64,000 nucleotides of DNA from Mycocentrospora acerina (GCA_022701365.1 JAKUHH010000014.1:470997-534996), one strand, 5' to 3'. Positions 31,681 to 44,008 are shown, numbered from the stretch's first letter. The notes: generated by a model not told the origin, from the letters alone. Numbers and translations are program-made.

Positions 31681-32577
31681 ATGGTCTGCACCGCCTTTGC
31701 CCTCACTCTGAGCAGCGTCTTCGCACTCACATTCGCGGCTCCTCTCCCCCTCTCCCCCAATCCCCTAGCCGCACGAGATGGCTACGTCATGTTTGGCGGC
31801 GACGGATCCATGGCAGCCGGCTGGCCCACCCGCAAACAATGGATGAGCTTCGGAGACGCATGGTATGTCCCCTCTCCATCTTCCCTCCTCTCCTCCTCCC
31901 ACTAACCCCACCCCCCCTTTAGGACCGCCAACCTCCCCACCATCCAATCCTCCTGCAAAATCCTCAACTGGGGCGCCAACAACTCCCCCACAGAAATCGC
32001 CGCCATAAAAGCCAGCATCCTCCGGGAATCCGTCTTCTCCGGGGTCCCCTCGGAACTCATCCTCGCCATCATCATGCAAGAATCAAAGGGCTGTGTCCGC
32101 GCCCCCACCACCGCCTGGGAGCACGCCAACCCAGGCCTCATGCAAACCGCCAAAGGTCAGGGATCATGCAACATAAACGGACAGCCCGTTTCCCCCTGCC
32201 CCGACACCACCATCGCGCGCATGGTCAACGAGGGGACGAGCGCGTCGAGCGGTCTGACGACTACGCTTCAGAGCTCTGTCGCCGCGGCGGGGACAACAGA
32301 CGATAGCAAGTGGTACCGCGCGGCGAGGATTTACAACGCGGGGAGGGTGGTTGGAGAGAACCTTGGAGTTGGGCCTACAGAGTGCTATGCAAGTGATGTG
32401 GCGAATCGGCTGTTGAAGCCGTTTGCCGATTCGCCGTGCCAGCCAGATGTTATCAAGGGGTTGACTGGTACGCAGACGGTTGTTGCGGTGGTAAAGAGGG
32501 GGCTGGTGAAGAGGGATGTGGGCAGACCTGTTTACGGTGATGGGATGCAGATCAGGATGGGCCATGGATGGTCTTGA
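31681..32577 (+). CDS. secreted lysozyme-like (SLT/GH23-type) protein
   Basis: Two exons, 31681..31862 and 31923..32577, give 278 aa. A signal peptide (about residues 1-20) and an ARD pro-site follow. The lytic-transglycosylase-type catalytic motif appears as VPSELILAIIMQESKGC with Glu114, in the usual helix, and downstream NPGLMQT is the typical second motif of goose-type or SLT lysozymes. ARIYNAG, a further conserved block, is at about residues 200-210. Cys residues at several places suggest disulphides and secretion. Fungal members are thought to cut bacterial peptidoglycan; some are antimicrobial or effector-like. The C-terminal extension has two Lys-Arg sites (VKRGLVKRDV). The nearest neighbours are the M28 aminopeptidase and the ZNG1 gene. 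Confidence 0.85.
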
Positions 32578-32867
32578 ATTTTTGGGCTGGGGCTCAGAGA
32601 GAGGGGTGTGTTTTGCGTATTTTTTTTCTCCTGACGACTTACGATGCTGGATGTGTTAATGATGGTTTATGATTTTACGATTACGATAATGTTTCAAATG
32701 AATGGCAGAGGATAGATTAGACTTGATATAGAATTCGAAATGCGCTTAGCTCTTGTAATTTATTCTTATAGCACGAGTTCATCTGTAGTTTTATCTATTA
32801 TGGTTGTCAATTCCCTTTTGATGTGAAGTGTAAAAGTGTACAGACCTATTCCACTCATACCTACCAC
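32578..32867. other. 3'-flanking region
   Basis: AT-rich terminator-like sequence between convergent genes. No gene. Confidence 0.5.
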
Positions 32868-34191
32868 TCAAGCCTCTAAGCAAGCCATCAAACTCTCTCT
32901 GAATCCGTCTTGATCTACTCCCCTCCCAATGAAAACCAACTTCGCCTCCTGAGCGCTCTCCTTATTCTCAGCATCTACTTCATTTACGTCGTATATGTTT
33001 CTCACGCCTTGCAGAAGTAGCACCTTTCCTCCATCTATTGGAATCCTTCCCTTTAGGCGGTGAACTTCAAAGGACTGATGGGGCGTGTTATTGGGCAGCG
33101 TCTCTTCCCAAAGAACGGTGCGGAGGAAGAGGTCAAATTTTTCGACTTGGGATGCAGAAAGTGGAGGAAAGGTGAGGGTGGATGTTGTTATGGTCTAGGA
33201 TTGGTTAGTACATGGCAAGTGGGGAAGAACCTGGAGAAGTAGAAAGGCTAAGAGTGACGTACGGGATCGAGATGACTATGCCCTTTGCTTGCGAATTGAA
33301 GATCTGCATCAGTCACGGCGTCGTAGGCATGGATATCTAACAGGAAGCCTTCGAGTTGAGGAACTTGGCTTTTTGTGGTGGCTTTTATCTTTGCAAGGCC
33401 ATTGATAGACCGAATGCGTGCGACAACGTTGGCCAGTTCTTCCTCAGAGACGAGGTCAGTTTTGTTGATAAGGATTACGTCTGCGTGGCTGATTTGTAGA
33501 TGCGCAGTCGTCAGTAGGGGGCCATGGTCGTCTTTTTTTATTGTCGTCTCTTCTTCCTTGTTATTCTCATCGCCATATCCGTCATTTAAACTCTTCAGCA
33601 CGTTCTTAGCATCAACGAGCGTAACAATGCCGTCTAGAAAGATGTTGCTTCCCAAGCCATCATCTAACCAGAATATTGGCGCGATGTTTCCAGGATCAGC
33701 CAACCCGGTAGTTTCTAACAGGATGTAGTCGAAGCCGCCTTGTTGCTCCATCAGGTTTTCAATTGCCGCAACGCCAATATTTTTGAGAGAACAGCATATG
33801 CAGCCATTTGCGAGAGGCACAAAAGGAATTGGCTCTGCGGAGGTAGAGGTAGGTCCAGAGACAGTGAGCTGCTTTTCAATATCAATAGCTGGGGCGTGTT
33901 AGTGGAGAGATTGCACGCGAGGCGAATGAGAAAGAGCGTACTGTCGCCAAATTCGTTGAGAATGACTGCAATCTTCTTGCCATGCTGTTCAGTCAGAATG
34001 TAGTTGAGCAAGGTTGTCTTGCCGGCTCCAAGGTAGCCTGTTATTATCGTGATTGGGACTTTGGCAGTTGGAGCGTCGTCAGAGGTAGTCACGAGGTCTA
34101 GGATCTCTTCATCTTGGTCGAGTGCAAGTTTTGCGGTGGATTCTGGCTGCACAAGGGTTGGGATTTCGTCGTCTGAAGCGTCGGCGTCCAT
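32868..34191 (-). CDS. ZNG1: ZNG1/CobW-type zinc chaperone GTPase
   Basis: Three exons, 34191..33942, 33888..33263 and 33194..32868, give 400 aa with consistent phase. The P-loop GYLGAGKTTLL is at 52-62, the metal-binding CxCC as CICC at 113-116, a DxxG-like LLETTGLADP, and NKTD in VILINKTDLV. The C-terminal CobW_C-like domain (SFEVHRLKGRIPI) is in the third exon. COG0523 GTPases of this subgroup pass zinc to methionine aminopeptidase. In animals and yeast the contact motif near the N-terminus is Cys-Pro-Glu-Leu-Val-like; here the equivalent N-terminal DEIPTLVQ lacks the Cys, which may alter it. The assignment rests on P-loop, CxCC and overall layout. The gene lies between the lysozyme-like and MOB3 genes and transcribes away from MOB3. 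Confidence 0.9.
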
Positions 34192-34699
34192 GTTGATTTA
34201 GTAAGGTGGGTAGTCTAGGGGCTGATCAGCGTTGAGTGATGTAGAAAGCAAACAGACGAGAAGGCATGAGATGATGTACAAGATGAGGCACTGCTACTGT
34301 GCATGTGACATTTGCAATTGGGAGATGAGATGGCTTGAATTTTTGCATGTGATATACCGAGAGTCTGGCATTACGTTGAAGATATGTAGAGTCATAGGCG
34401 ACAGAGACAGAAAAACACTCACCGAAAGATACAGCTCAGACAAGTCGACTGTGGAGGTCGCAGACTGAAGCCCTACAGGGCCAAAGGAATGTGGTCATGG
34501 CTGTCCGTGCAGACAGCTAAGAAATGTTGGTGTTAGCGCGACGTGGGGCTGCACACGACCCCTGTCCCGCTCCTGCCCTGCCCTGCGTCGCGGACAGCAC
34601 GACGGTTAGAGCTCGACGGCCGGCGACGACGCAATCACCAAGTAATCTCCCCCTTTGTACGCTCCCCTCTCCTCTGCGTGCGACGCCGAAGCAACGGCA
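34192..34699. promoter_or_regulatory. divergent promoter region of ZNG1 and MOB3
   Basis: A GC-rich spacer of 508 bp between two genes transcribed in opposite directions. No specific operator identified. Confidence 0.4.
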
Positions 34700-36144
34700 A
34701 TGGCAAACCCAGCTTCGCCCCGCCTGCCCAGCCCGCCGCCCATCGCCGAGGACCAGCTGTCGCCCGCGGCCTCGCCAGACCAACAAAAGCGCTTCACCAG
34801 CCTCGACCATGACGCCGCGCGACGCATACGGCCGGGCACGAGGGCGGAAGATATGGAAGAGGGGCCTCCGCTCGTGGAGCTGTCCGAGGTGCGCGACAGA
34901 GCTGCGCCCCGGCAAGATGATGGCTGATCAAGGCACAGATCGACTCGGCATTCCAGCTTGCCGAACACCTCAAGGCCCTGCACAACTTCCTCACACATCC
35001 CATTGGGTCCAACGGCATGGTGCCCGTCGACAAGGCCATGGCCCTGAAGCTGGCCCAGCCGCCCGAGAACGTGGACAAGACGCTGTGGCTGTACGAGCTG
35101 TGCCGCTTCCTCATCCAGAAGGTCAACTCGATCATCGTCGCCCTCTTCTCCGACACGACGCCGTGCTCCTCCCTCACGTGTCCCGAGATGCGCGCCTCCG
35201 AGTGGCAGTACTTGTGCGCCGTACACGACCCTCCAAAGTCATGCTGCGCCATCGACTACTGCTGCCACACACTGGACTGGGCCGCCAACACGCTCACATC
35301 ACCCAAGCACTTCCCCTCGAGGCTTGCGCTCGGCACCGACCAGTCCACGCAGCACTCGCAGACGCGACAGCTGACCAACATCTTCCGACGCGTCTACAGG
35401 ATCTTTGCGCATGCCTGGTTCCAGCACCGCGATATGTTTTGGAAAGTCGAAGGGCGCACAGGGCTATACATCTTCTACAAGACGGTTTGCGACTTCTACG
35501 GCCTGATCCCCGACGACAACTACACCGTTCCAGCTGAGGCAGAGGGAATTGAGCACCCTATTGAGTTGCGATCTGCCCCGCCCTTGATTCTGAAGCGCGA
35601 GCCATCCGAGCCTGGGCCATATGATTTGGATACGGGCACTGTCATTGGTGGCCTGTCTGATAACACCCTATCGACTGCAGGCACTACCAAGAGACATCGG
35701 CATTCCCCGTCTGTGGGCCCAACAGCTGTCACAACTGTCGTAGAAGAAGTTGAGGAAGAGGATGAGCAACCCAAATCAAACTCACGACCAGTCACTCAGA
35801 TTTTCGAGTCTATTCCTGACGACTTTGACCTCACACAACCAGAAGATCCGGACACGGAAGATGACATCACCGAGGACCCAGAACCTGGTGACGAGGGACA
35901 GTCTGTCAATGAGAAGAAAAAGATAAGCGCCGGGGGAGACGAGACAGAATCAACCGTTCAAGACGAGAAGCCAGTTGCGAAGAAAAACTCCAAGGGCGTA
36001 CCAGAAGTCTCCGACGCAGATGAGGGGTCCACAGAAGCCAAAGATAAGACGGCAGCAGAGGGTGACAAAGCTATTTTGGCTGATCCGGAGAAGGCGGAAT
36101 CTGCCAATGCAAAGGTTGATGAAGATAGCAAGTCCGCGGAATGA
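34700..36144 (+). CDS. mob3: MOB3/phocein-type Mob protein, STRIPAK subunit
   Basis: Two exons, 34700..34888 and 34939..36144, give 464 aa; the intron is GTGCGC...GCACAG. After a Pro-rich N-terminus comes the Mob domain (about residues 64-260). The zinc ligands C139 and C144 are in CSSLTCP, and H221 and H226 in AHAWFQHRDMF. The HDPPKSCCAIDYCCHTLDW segment is typical of the phocein (MOB4/Mob3) subfamily rather than of Mob1/Mob2. In fungi Mob3 is part of the STRIPAK complex controlling fruiting-body development and cell fusion. A long acidic, Lys/Asp/Glu-rich disordered tail (about 270-464) is far longer than the animal protein. The ATG at 34700 is the first in frame after an upstream GC-rich leader. 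Confidence 0.93.
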
Positions 36145-36655
36145 GCATGATCCTACGAACACTTACGGTGCGATGTTTTCTCTTCTGATGTATAATATAG
36201 TAGCATCATATGGGTTGTGGTGTAATCGTATCAAGACAGATACCCGTGGCGAAAATAATACCCTCTTGACCAGGGTCCTTTGGCAGTGAGCAGGACCATG
36301 TGCAAACACGGGCAATAATCATGGTCCTCGGAACTCGAAATCGTCACAATAGCATATACTGGAAAGAATCGAGTAACATGATTGGTTCACTTGCACACAC
36401 ACACACCTGACGCGTTTTATCGACCCAACAACTAAAACCCACATGTAAACACCATGACGACATTTCAGCCTCTTTGCATAAAAAACCACTTAATGCGCCA
36501 CTGCGTAACATCCAGCCAACGAGAAGAGCGAACGTGCATAATGTGAACTGACTAGATAAATGAAATCATGGAATGAATGCGGAGGATATCGTTGTTCGGG
36601 TGGTCGCAAGCCCAATGGCTGGGTGATCTGTGCTTTTCCCTCCTACTCCTCCTCC

Positions 36656-36656
<1 letters not shown>

Positions 36657-36721
<65 letters not shown>
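36657..36721. repeat. 65-base poly-C homopolymer
   Basis: An uninterrupted run of 65 C on the plus strand (G on the other), bordered by CCTCCTCC. Capable of i-motif/G-quadruplex formation. Its length may vary between strains or be an assembly estimate. Confidence 0.9.
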
Positions 36722-37120
36722 TTGCCTAACCCCCACCCCCACGCTAGAAGTCGCTTCTCCGCATTTCGACATGCATGCAGATCTGTTGGGAGACGAGGAC
36801 GAAGAGATTAGACGAGGTGGGTATAGGAAGGTATGTAGAGAGTAGAGGATTTATCGTAGCATACACACACATGCACACACATGTATACGCAAATAGGGGG
36901 GGGGAGGTTAATCACCCACCCATTCACCCACCCACCCACCGGACGTAAGACCGGGCGTAAAGAAAACACCTGTGCAGGTTTCCAGGTAGTTAGCTAGCTC
37001 CTGCTACTTCAGCTCGCTTGAAACACAACCATCTGTCCCGGCGAAACTGCCGAGAAAACAGGGCGTCGTGCATGAGTTGCAGCCTCACAATCTGTCCGAC
37101 GTCTGACTGTATGCTTGGCA

Positions 37121-37168
37121 GGCGGTCGGTCGGTCGGTCGGTAGGTAGGTAGGTAGGCAGGTAGGTAG
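37121..37168. repeat. (CGGT/AGGT)n microsatellite
   Basis: Four CGGT-type units followed by about six AGGT-type units, with a single interruption. No coding role. Confidence 0.9.
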
Positions 37169-37766
37169 TTAGTGCGTACTTTGGGCGAGCGGAATCATCT
37201 TACTCGCGCGCGCGCGAGAGAGAGAGATTTGGTACGGAAGGAAGGTCGTGGGGAGGCCCGTACCCGTGCCGGAGATGGCAGTCGTGGTAGGGCTTAGCGG
37301 CACGGGTATAACGTGCGTGGTACTTACTCCGAGGATGGCCTTCTTTTTTTTCCTTTCTCTAGGCTCAGAGGGGAAGGTAGATAAATCTGGGGTTTTTACT
37401 GTGGTTTGGAGAGGTGTTTGGTGGAGAGGTGTGGTGAGGTGTGTGGGGATTTGTGCTGATGTGGATGTTTGGAGATGGGTGGGTGATGGTATGAGGGAAG
37501 TGAACATTGTGGAGCCAATTTAGTAGAGTGTTGGTATGGAAAAAGGTATGCATGCATGAATGCATGTACTGCTTACTTTGTTTCGCCTTGCCAATTTTTA
37601 TTCAACTCTTCTCAGTGCCTATTCTGATTAGTTTTATTATTTTTTACGCCCGTCCGTGACATCTGATCTCGCTGATGGGGGAGTTCCACGGGAGAAGAGG
37701 GAGCGAGTGCGATGTGGACTTGGATAGCTCTCACTCTTGCCATCCTCCCCGTAAGCTTGCTGAAGG

Positions 37767-37774
37767 TATAAATA
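37767..37774 (+). promoter_or_regulatory. TATA box of the six-Cys secreted protein gene
   Basis: TATAAATA lies about 150 bp upstream of the ATG at 37921. It is a consensus TATA element, consistent with inducible expression of a secreted protein. Confidence 0.45.
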
Positions 37775-37920
37775 TGGGGATGAGACTTGCTTTCAAAGGC
37801 AACTCAGCTCAGTTCCATTCAGCTTTCATCTTGTGTGAGAATCTCTTTGAGCCGGAACCATATTTCGTTGATACTGCTATTCCTAATTTCAAGACAAGAC
37901 CACTTCAACCGCAAGACAAG

Positions 37921-38676
37921 ATGAAGTTCTCAGCACCACTGTTTGCTACTTTAGCAGCGCTTGTGCAAATCTCTTCGGCGAACTTCGACGTCTACACTAT
38001 CGCGTCAGTGACGACTGTTGGGGGAGATGTCCAGGGTGGATGGCACATTTTCGAAGCGGAGCCAGACTGTGGCAACGACGTGCGAAACGCGCCGTTCATC
38101 TCAGACAGTGATGACGTGAGCAAATCCACTGGTATACGCTGCGGGGGATATGGATGTGTTGGGAATATAGTAAGAGAGAGCTCCTTGGATGACCGTCTTC
38201 ATCTGGACAAGACCGACTGACCACAACTGCAGAACCCCACACAAATCAGCGTCATGGAGATGCATTTTACAGACAACCCTTTGTACCACTGGAGTAAGCC
38301 ACTCCCTCAAACATGCTGCATGCTTCTTTTTTATTGCGGGGTCGCTAACGCCGTGCAACCAGCCATTTACAAGGATCGCAGTCCCGAGTACGAAATGTTT
38401 GGCCTGGATGGCAAGGTCTACGGTCGATGCATTCCTTTTCCTGGCGATGACTTCTGGTGCCCGTATGGAGTTGTGACGGTGCAGGGGGTGCGTAAGATGC
38501 GATGCTTGACGCAGTTTACGGCGCCGCAGATTAATGCTGTTATTCGGCGGGGGGGCAGACTTGCTGGTCCTGATGGGAGGAATGGGACGGTTGCTACGAA
38601 TGGGACGGTGGTTATACGTAGTCAGGAGGAGAAAAAGGAGGCTATTGGTGTTAAGGGGATTGATTTCAAGGCCTGA
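37921..38676 (+). CDS. small secreted six-cysteine protein
   Basis: Three exons, 37921..38169, 38233..38293 and 38363..38676, give 207 aa. A signal peptide (about residues 1-20, ending SSA-NF) is followed by a fold with six cysteines: three before residue 80 (PDCG, IRCGGYGC) and three after residue 120 (GRCIPF, FWCPYG, MRCLTQF). No transmembrane helix. The second exon is only 61 bases and joins in phase. A TATA box precedes it. I do not recognise a named family; similar lone secreted proteins are common among candidate effectors and surface proteins. The C-terminal tail is charged and repetitive (NGT repeats) and could be N-glycosylated. Confidence 0.82.
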
Positions 38677-40066
38677 AGTGGTGGTGAGGTGATGAGGTGA
38701 GGCGAGGGTTGTGGCCACTGGTGGATGTCAACATCTCCAGTAGGGGCTTGGGGGTGTGAACTTGGTGCTCATCAACTGAGTGTTTGGTATACTCCAAGTA
38801 GGATGTGCACAATCAAAAAAATGCTATGAGCATTGGACTTGTTGAATGTGACTATTCTTTTTGTACGATTTGTGGCAACCTTGTGCGCTTGTAGTGTTTT
38901 TGAAGGACATGTATGTGGGAGCAGTACATATTGCAGGTTGAAAGTGATTTGAACTACTTCCACATTCTACAGAGCCAGCCAGCTGAATGTGGACATGTGT
39001 AGAGCCCTTGGTGCAAGAGTCTACTGTGAAGCATGACATGTCTGCATGTGGCGACAAACCTCGCCAAGCTCGTGGCTGTGGGAAAGCGGAATGTCGCAAC
39101 AGGGAACCAAATGAGCGTGATCAGGTACAGACTCGCTACCAGATAATGGGTGACGCAGGAGTGCAGAGGAAGGCGTCCAGTTCACTTCGTTGGTGGAGTG
39201 TTGGACGCGTGATGGCCGCGTTGAAGGGAGTCCCACGCCCAGCAGCGCGAGGTTGTGACTAGCAGAGCATAGGCCAATCAGCACACGGCTGGTGTTGATT
39301 TCCGCCGCTTCGAATGCGTGGGGGGAGCATCTCCTTTAGCATGTATACTACGTAACTCGCTGTCTTGCTGGATTTATATCGACGCATTGCTCAGCCCAGC
39401 TGCCTGGACGGCGTGCGCGGAAGGCAGCTCTGGCACGTCTCGTGACGCAAGCCCAGCACAGGGCTGCCAGGCTTATCGCGGCTACGAGGGCGGCGCATGT
39501 CTCTCGGCTCGTCGTGGACTGACGGCGGCCCATGTCCACTTTCGACGTGCGCTACCTTCCCGCCCGCGCCCGTCCTCATTAATCCCACCCAGCCCGCACG
39601 CCTTGCTCGCCGCTGTTCCCCACGCGCGAGACACAGTCAGGGTTCGGTCGACGACAAGCTTTGGTAGTCGCACATCCCGAGGTCGCCTCCACACCACCGA
39701 GGCAGACCCCTGCAAGTCATCTGGCCGGGCCTTGGTGCTGCACCCCTCCGGGTACCCACTTCTACCCAGGCCACCCTCGACGACGACGACACAGCCCAAG
39801 CACGCCGCCATCTTGCCCTGCCTGCCGGCGCCTGACCTGCACCTGACCCGCCCGCCGCCTGCCTCTTGCCAGCGCGTCGCCGCACGTTGCGCCTTCCTCC
39901 ATCCCCGCCCAGGCAGGAGCGTCCGACCGGAGAAGCATGTACGCCGGCCGCCGCACTGCTTGACTAAGACGCACATCACACCTGGACCACGCGAGCCGCC
40001 GCGACAGCAGTCCACTTTTTCCCCAGAGCACGCGCACCCGCCCACGACACGAACCTCGCACGCCAA
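38677..40066. other. intergenic and GC-rich 5' leader
   Basis: About 1.4 kb. The stretch 39300-40066 is GC-rich and opens long overlapping frames on both strands without domains. It is probably the promoter and untranslated leader of the transcription factor at 40067. Confidence 0.55.
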
Positions 40067-43000
40067 ATGACGGCGCAAATCCTGTCCATGCACGCAGCGC
40101 ACGCGTCCGACCTGGGCAAGCTGCAGACGCAGTTTCCCGACAAGATGGACACCACCGAGCCGCCCACCCCTGCCTCGCCCGACAGTGGCGAGATGCGAGG
40201 CCGTCGCCGCGAGAGAGACGACAGCGCCGACGGCGACGGCGACGGCCTCGACGGCGAGGCCACAGGCGGCTCGAGGAAGCGGAGGCGCAGCAGGAAGGGC
40301 CTGGACAAGAAGTTTGAGTGTCCGCACGAGGGCTGCGGGAAGAGCTACTCGCGCGCCGAGCATCTGTACAGGCACCAGCTCAACCGTGCGTGTGCTCCTC
40401 GCCCTGCCGTGGCACACTGAATGCTGACGCTGCTGCACAGACAACCCCAAGCAAATCTACAACTGCGACTTCCCCGACTGCCACCGCTCCTTTGTCCGGC
40501 AGGACCTGTGCGCGCGCCACAAGGAGCGGCACACGGCGCGTGGCTCGCAATTGCTGCGCAAGGACACCTTCAACATGCACAACCTGAACCCAATAGTGAC
40601 GGCGGCGCTGGGAGGAAAGCCCACGGTGCCCAACAAGCATGCGATTCTGAAGAGTCCGGCTGCTCAGGTACACACGCACAGCACATGCGCAAGCTGCGCG
40701 TAAGCACTGCTGACTCAACCCAGATGCAGCAACACGGACTGCAGCAACACGGCCTGCAGGCGCTCGCATCGGCGGTATCCAGCGCAGGCCCAAGCAGCCA
40801 GATGTCTCCGCCAAATCTCCAGTCTCCCGTCTCAGCCATCACCAGACAGGACTCGCTGCAGCGGAGGGGGAGCGATGACGCCTACCGTGGCGGCTCCGAG
40901 GCTAAGCCCTACGACATGCAGCCACAGGCGTCTGGGAGCTTTGCACCCCCACCACGGCCGGCCGTTTTGAGTAACTACAGTGGAGGTCGAACATCCCTCT
41001 CCAACTCCCCCCACGTCGGCAACGCGACCTTCCAAAGGCCCGAGTTGCGCACGCAGACGTCCAACATGTCCTCGTCGTATGGCTCGGCCTCACCCTACAG
41101 CACCGCCGTGACACCTTCCCAACAGTCATATACTCCCTCGGGCTCGGCGACCTCTTATCAAAACCAGAGCAACTCTGCAAGTGGGTTTCAATCACCGCGA
41201 AGCTTCCCTCCGTTTGCATCCTTACCTCCACCAGAATATCCACAGCAGTCGACTACGCCCACCCCGCGAGACCACGAGAATCAATTCTACAACAACACTT
41301 CGGGCAAGACACCGATGAACGGCGTCGAGTCTACGTCGCAAATAGACTCGAGACTGAACAGCGTGACTGATGCGATACTAGAGCAGCAAACTTCGTACGC
41401 GGTTCCCATGTTCGGCGGCGAAGGGTATAGTCGCTCACCGTTTGCAATGGCGGATGATTTTGCTGCTTGGTTGTTCAACGATAATCAATTTGGTCCAGGT
41501 GGGGCCTCGCCGATGAACTATCCGACCGGAGTTAATCCCGCTTCCGGCGGCGCATCATCGCAGATTGGCTTGCAGGCTGCTTACTTCAACTACGACCCTT
41601 CCGTCGCCGGCTATCTGAACAACCCAGCTCCACCTGCACACCCCATGGCTGTTCACAGCATCCTCGACACAACATTACCAGAATCTGTGCTTTCTGAAGA
41701 GAAGCGCAGAGACCTTATCGATCTCATCGTCACACAATTCAACGAAATTGATCATGCGCCTGTCGGGAAGCAAAAAGATGATATCCTCGAGGGGAACAAA
41801 GATGACGATCGGCATGTGCTGAGCCTGCATATGATGCAGACGTACATTAGTTCTTATTGGGTGCATTTCCATCCGCAGCTTCCGATTTTGCACAAGCCTA
41901 CGTTCAATGCCAGTACTTGTCCTGACCTTCTTCTGCTTACAATCATGTGCCTTGGTGCATGCTGTTTGGAGAAGAATTATGGACTCGAAGTAACGCAGGC
42001 ATGCTCCTCATTGTCCAACTTTTTGGCTTGGCCCCTGCGGTGGGAGCTTTTCAAGGATGAAGATTTCCGCCCTCCTGCCAAGCTTTGGATTTTCCAAAGT
42101 CTCATCTTACTCGAGAGCTTCGAGAAGATGTATTCGACACGACCATTGCACGAACGGGCGCACATTCATCATGCGACGACATTGACGCTGATGAGGCGAG
42201 GCAGCTCGCTGATTGGGCGGTCGGCGTTGGACTCTCCTCCGAGCGTCAAGGAAGGAAAGCATCATTCAATCGGCGGCATAAATACACCTGACGAATGGTG
42301 GAACCACTGGATCACAAACGAAGCTACCCGGAGAGCAGCATTTGCAGCATTTGTCATGGACAGCATTCACGCAACAATGTTCGGCCACAGCGCGGTAATG
42401 GTTGCACACGAAATGCGCCTCCCACTACCCTGCGACGAAGCCTTGTGGTCTGCAACAAGTAGCTCGGAAGTGGGCCGTGTGGAAGCCAGTCTACACTCCA
42501 ACGGTGTCAAGCAAATGACCTTCTTAGACGGGCTGAAAAAGACACTCAACGGACAGAGCGTCCGAACAAATTCCTTTGGCCGCACCATCCTCATGGCAGG
42601 CTTGCTCAGCGTCTCGTGGCATATGAACCAGCGCGATTTGCAAGTCAGCTCTCTCGGTGTGACCCAAGCCCTGGGCGGCCGCGATAAATGGCGCGGCTCC
42701 CTGACTCGGGCCTTTGATTTCTGGAAGCAGGACTTTGACTCCTCGCTCGCACGCCCCAACGACCTTACTGCGCCAAATGCATACTCATACTCAAATGGGC
42801 TTGACGACGAAAACGTTTTCGAGTCGCGGACTGTTTTGCACCATCTCGCGCATATGGCCATGCATGTGGATATTGTCGACTGCCAGATTTATGCTGGTGC
42901 GAACCGGTTACTGGGCAGGAGCATCACATCTCAGGACTACAATGGCGCACAGAGACGGATGAAAGAGATCTGGGCTCCAACTGCTCGTGCAAGAGATGCT

Positions 43001-43435
43001 ACCTTTTATGCGTTGCGCTTCCTGTCCAACGTTATGGTCTCCGGCGACCACAATCTCCCCAACTCATCCAATTCGGGCAGTTCCGCACCTTACTCCGCAC
43101 GCGATGACGTCCTACTGAACCGGCCTTGGGTTCTGTACTTTGCAACCCTCATTGTGTGGTCATACGGCTTTGCACTCGATGGGCCAATCAAGCAACCGTA
43201 CAACTTGGGCTCATACGAAGACAAATCGCGCGACATGGTGCTATATCTGAAACGCGTTGGTGGTGTAAGAGCACCAGACGACTTGAGTAAAATGAGCAAC
43301 CGTAATGCGTGTCTTGGCTTGCTTATCATGATGCGCGATATGTTCCGCAAGACGAGATGGGAGTTGCTGCATGAGGCGAGCGGGCTACTGACAAAGTGTA
43401 TCGAGAAGCTTATTCCTGGAGCGGGGGATTGGTGA
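40067..43435 (+). CDS. C2H2 plus fungal-domain transcription factor
   Basis: Three exons, 40067..40385, 40441..40667 and 40724..43435, give 1085 aa. Two C2H2 fingers, each C-x4-C-x12-H-x3-H, are at 85-107 and 115-137; the first intron splits the last His of finger 1. A long Gln/Ser/Pro-rich, probably disordered region follows (about 180-500) containing Gln-rich repeats at its start. A large helical domain (about 560-1040) has the look of the fungal-specific transcription factor domain, including the LPHKPTFN-like LPILHKPTFNA, CLGACCLEK and RRAAFAAFVMDS. The combination C2H2 plus fungal_trans is found in a small group of nuclear regulators. Target genes are unknown. The upstream region is GC-rich and has long spurious frames. 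Confidence 0.9.
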
Positions 43436-44008
43436 TATGTGTTTGCTTGCCGTCTGGCGGAGATGCAGGCTGTTGTTCTTGTTCTTGTGTTGCTGTTGCT
43501 GGAGACGCTTTATACCCAGGGTTCGGCGTCTTCAGACTTGATATTGTGAATAAGGGTGTTTATAGGTATATACGGCGAAGTTGTGGGATATATTAAACGA
43601 TGCTCTGCGTCGAACAGATGTCGCAAATGAGCGACTAATTTTGCATCTCAAAGTAAAGGTGATGGTCGGACAATATAATTATTTACGAGGTTGAGGAATA
43701 GTTTACCACTGCACGTGACAGCGCGAGGACGCGTTGTGTCGCAGCGATCTTCTCATGTTATCCTGGCTTCTTTCTCACGCATGGCTATGAAATACGTGCA
43801 TGGCTTTAGCGATATAGACTTTAAATACCATATTGTGCTGATATTGACCTTTATATTATCCCAAGTATAATTACTTGTTAATGTTTTGTTTCTTAAAGCG
43901 TTGCTCCTTTTCGATGCTGTTGCGTCATTGAAGTTCGCCGCCATCGCGCGCGCCGCTTTGTTTCTATCCCTACCATCGTCGCTTCACACGACCACAAACA
44001 TTGGGAGA
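43436..44008. other. intergenic
   Basis: AT-rich 3' flank, then the promoter of the Hrq1 gene. No gene. Confidence 0.55.

Larger units (their letters stand above)
36145..37920. other. intergenic with low-complexity tracts
   Basis: No gene. It contains a poly-C run, short CA/CG microsatellites and a GGTA-type repeat (listed separately). Reading frames through the poly-C tract are spurious. Confidence 0.7.

Noticed and set aside
36560..36845. Reading frames through the 65-base poly-C
   Set aside because: Pure homopolymer translation (Pro/Gly) with no domain or splice support.
39318..40450. Long GC-rich frames on both strands upstream of the C2H2 factor
   Set aside because: GC-rich DNA opens frames by chance; composition is Arg/Pro/Ala-rich, no domain, and one overlaps the real exon antisense.
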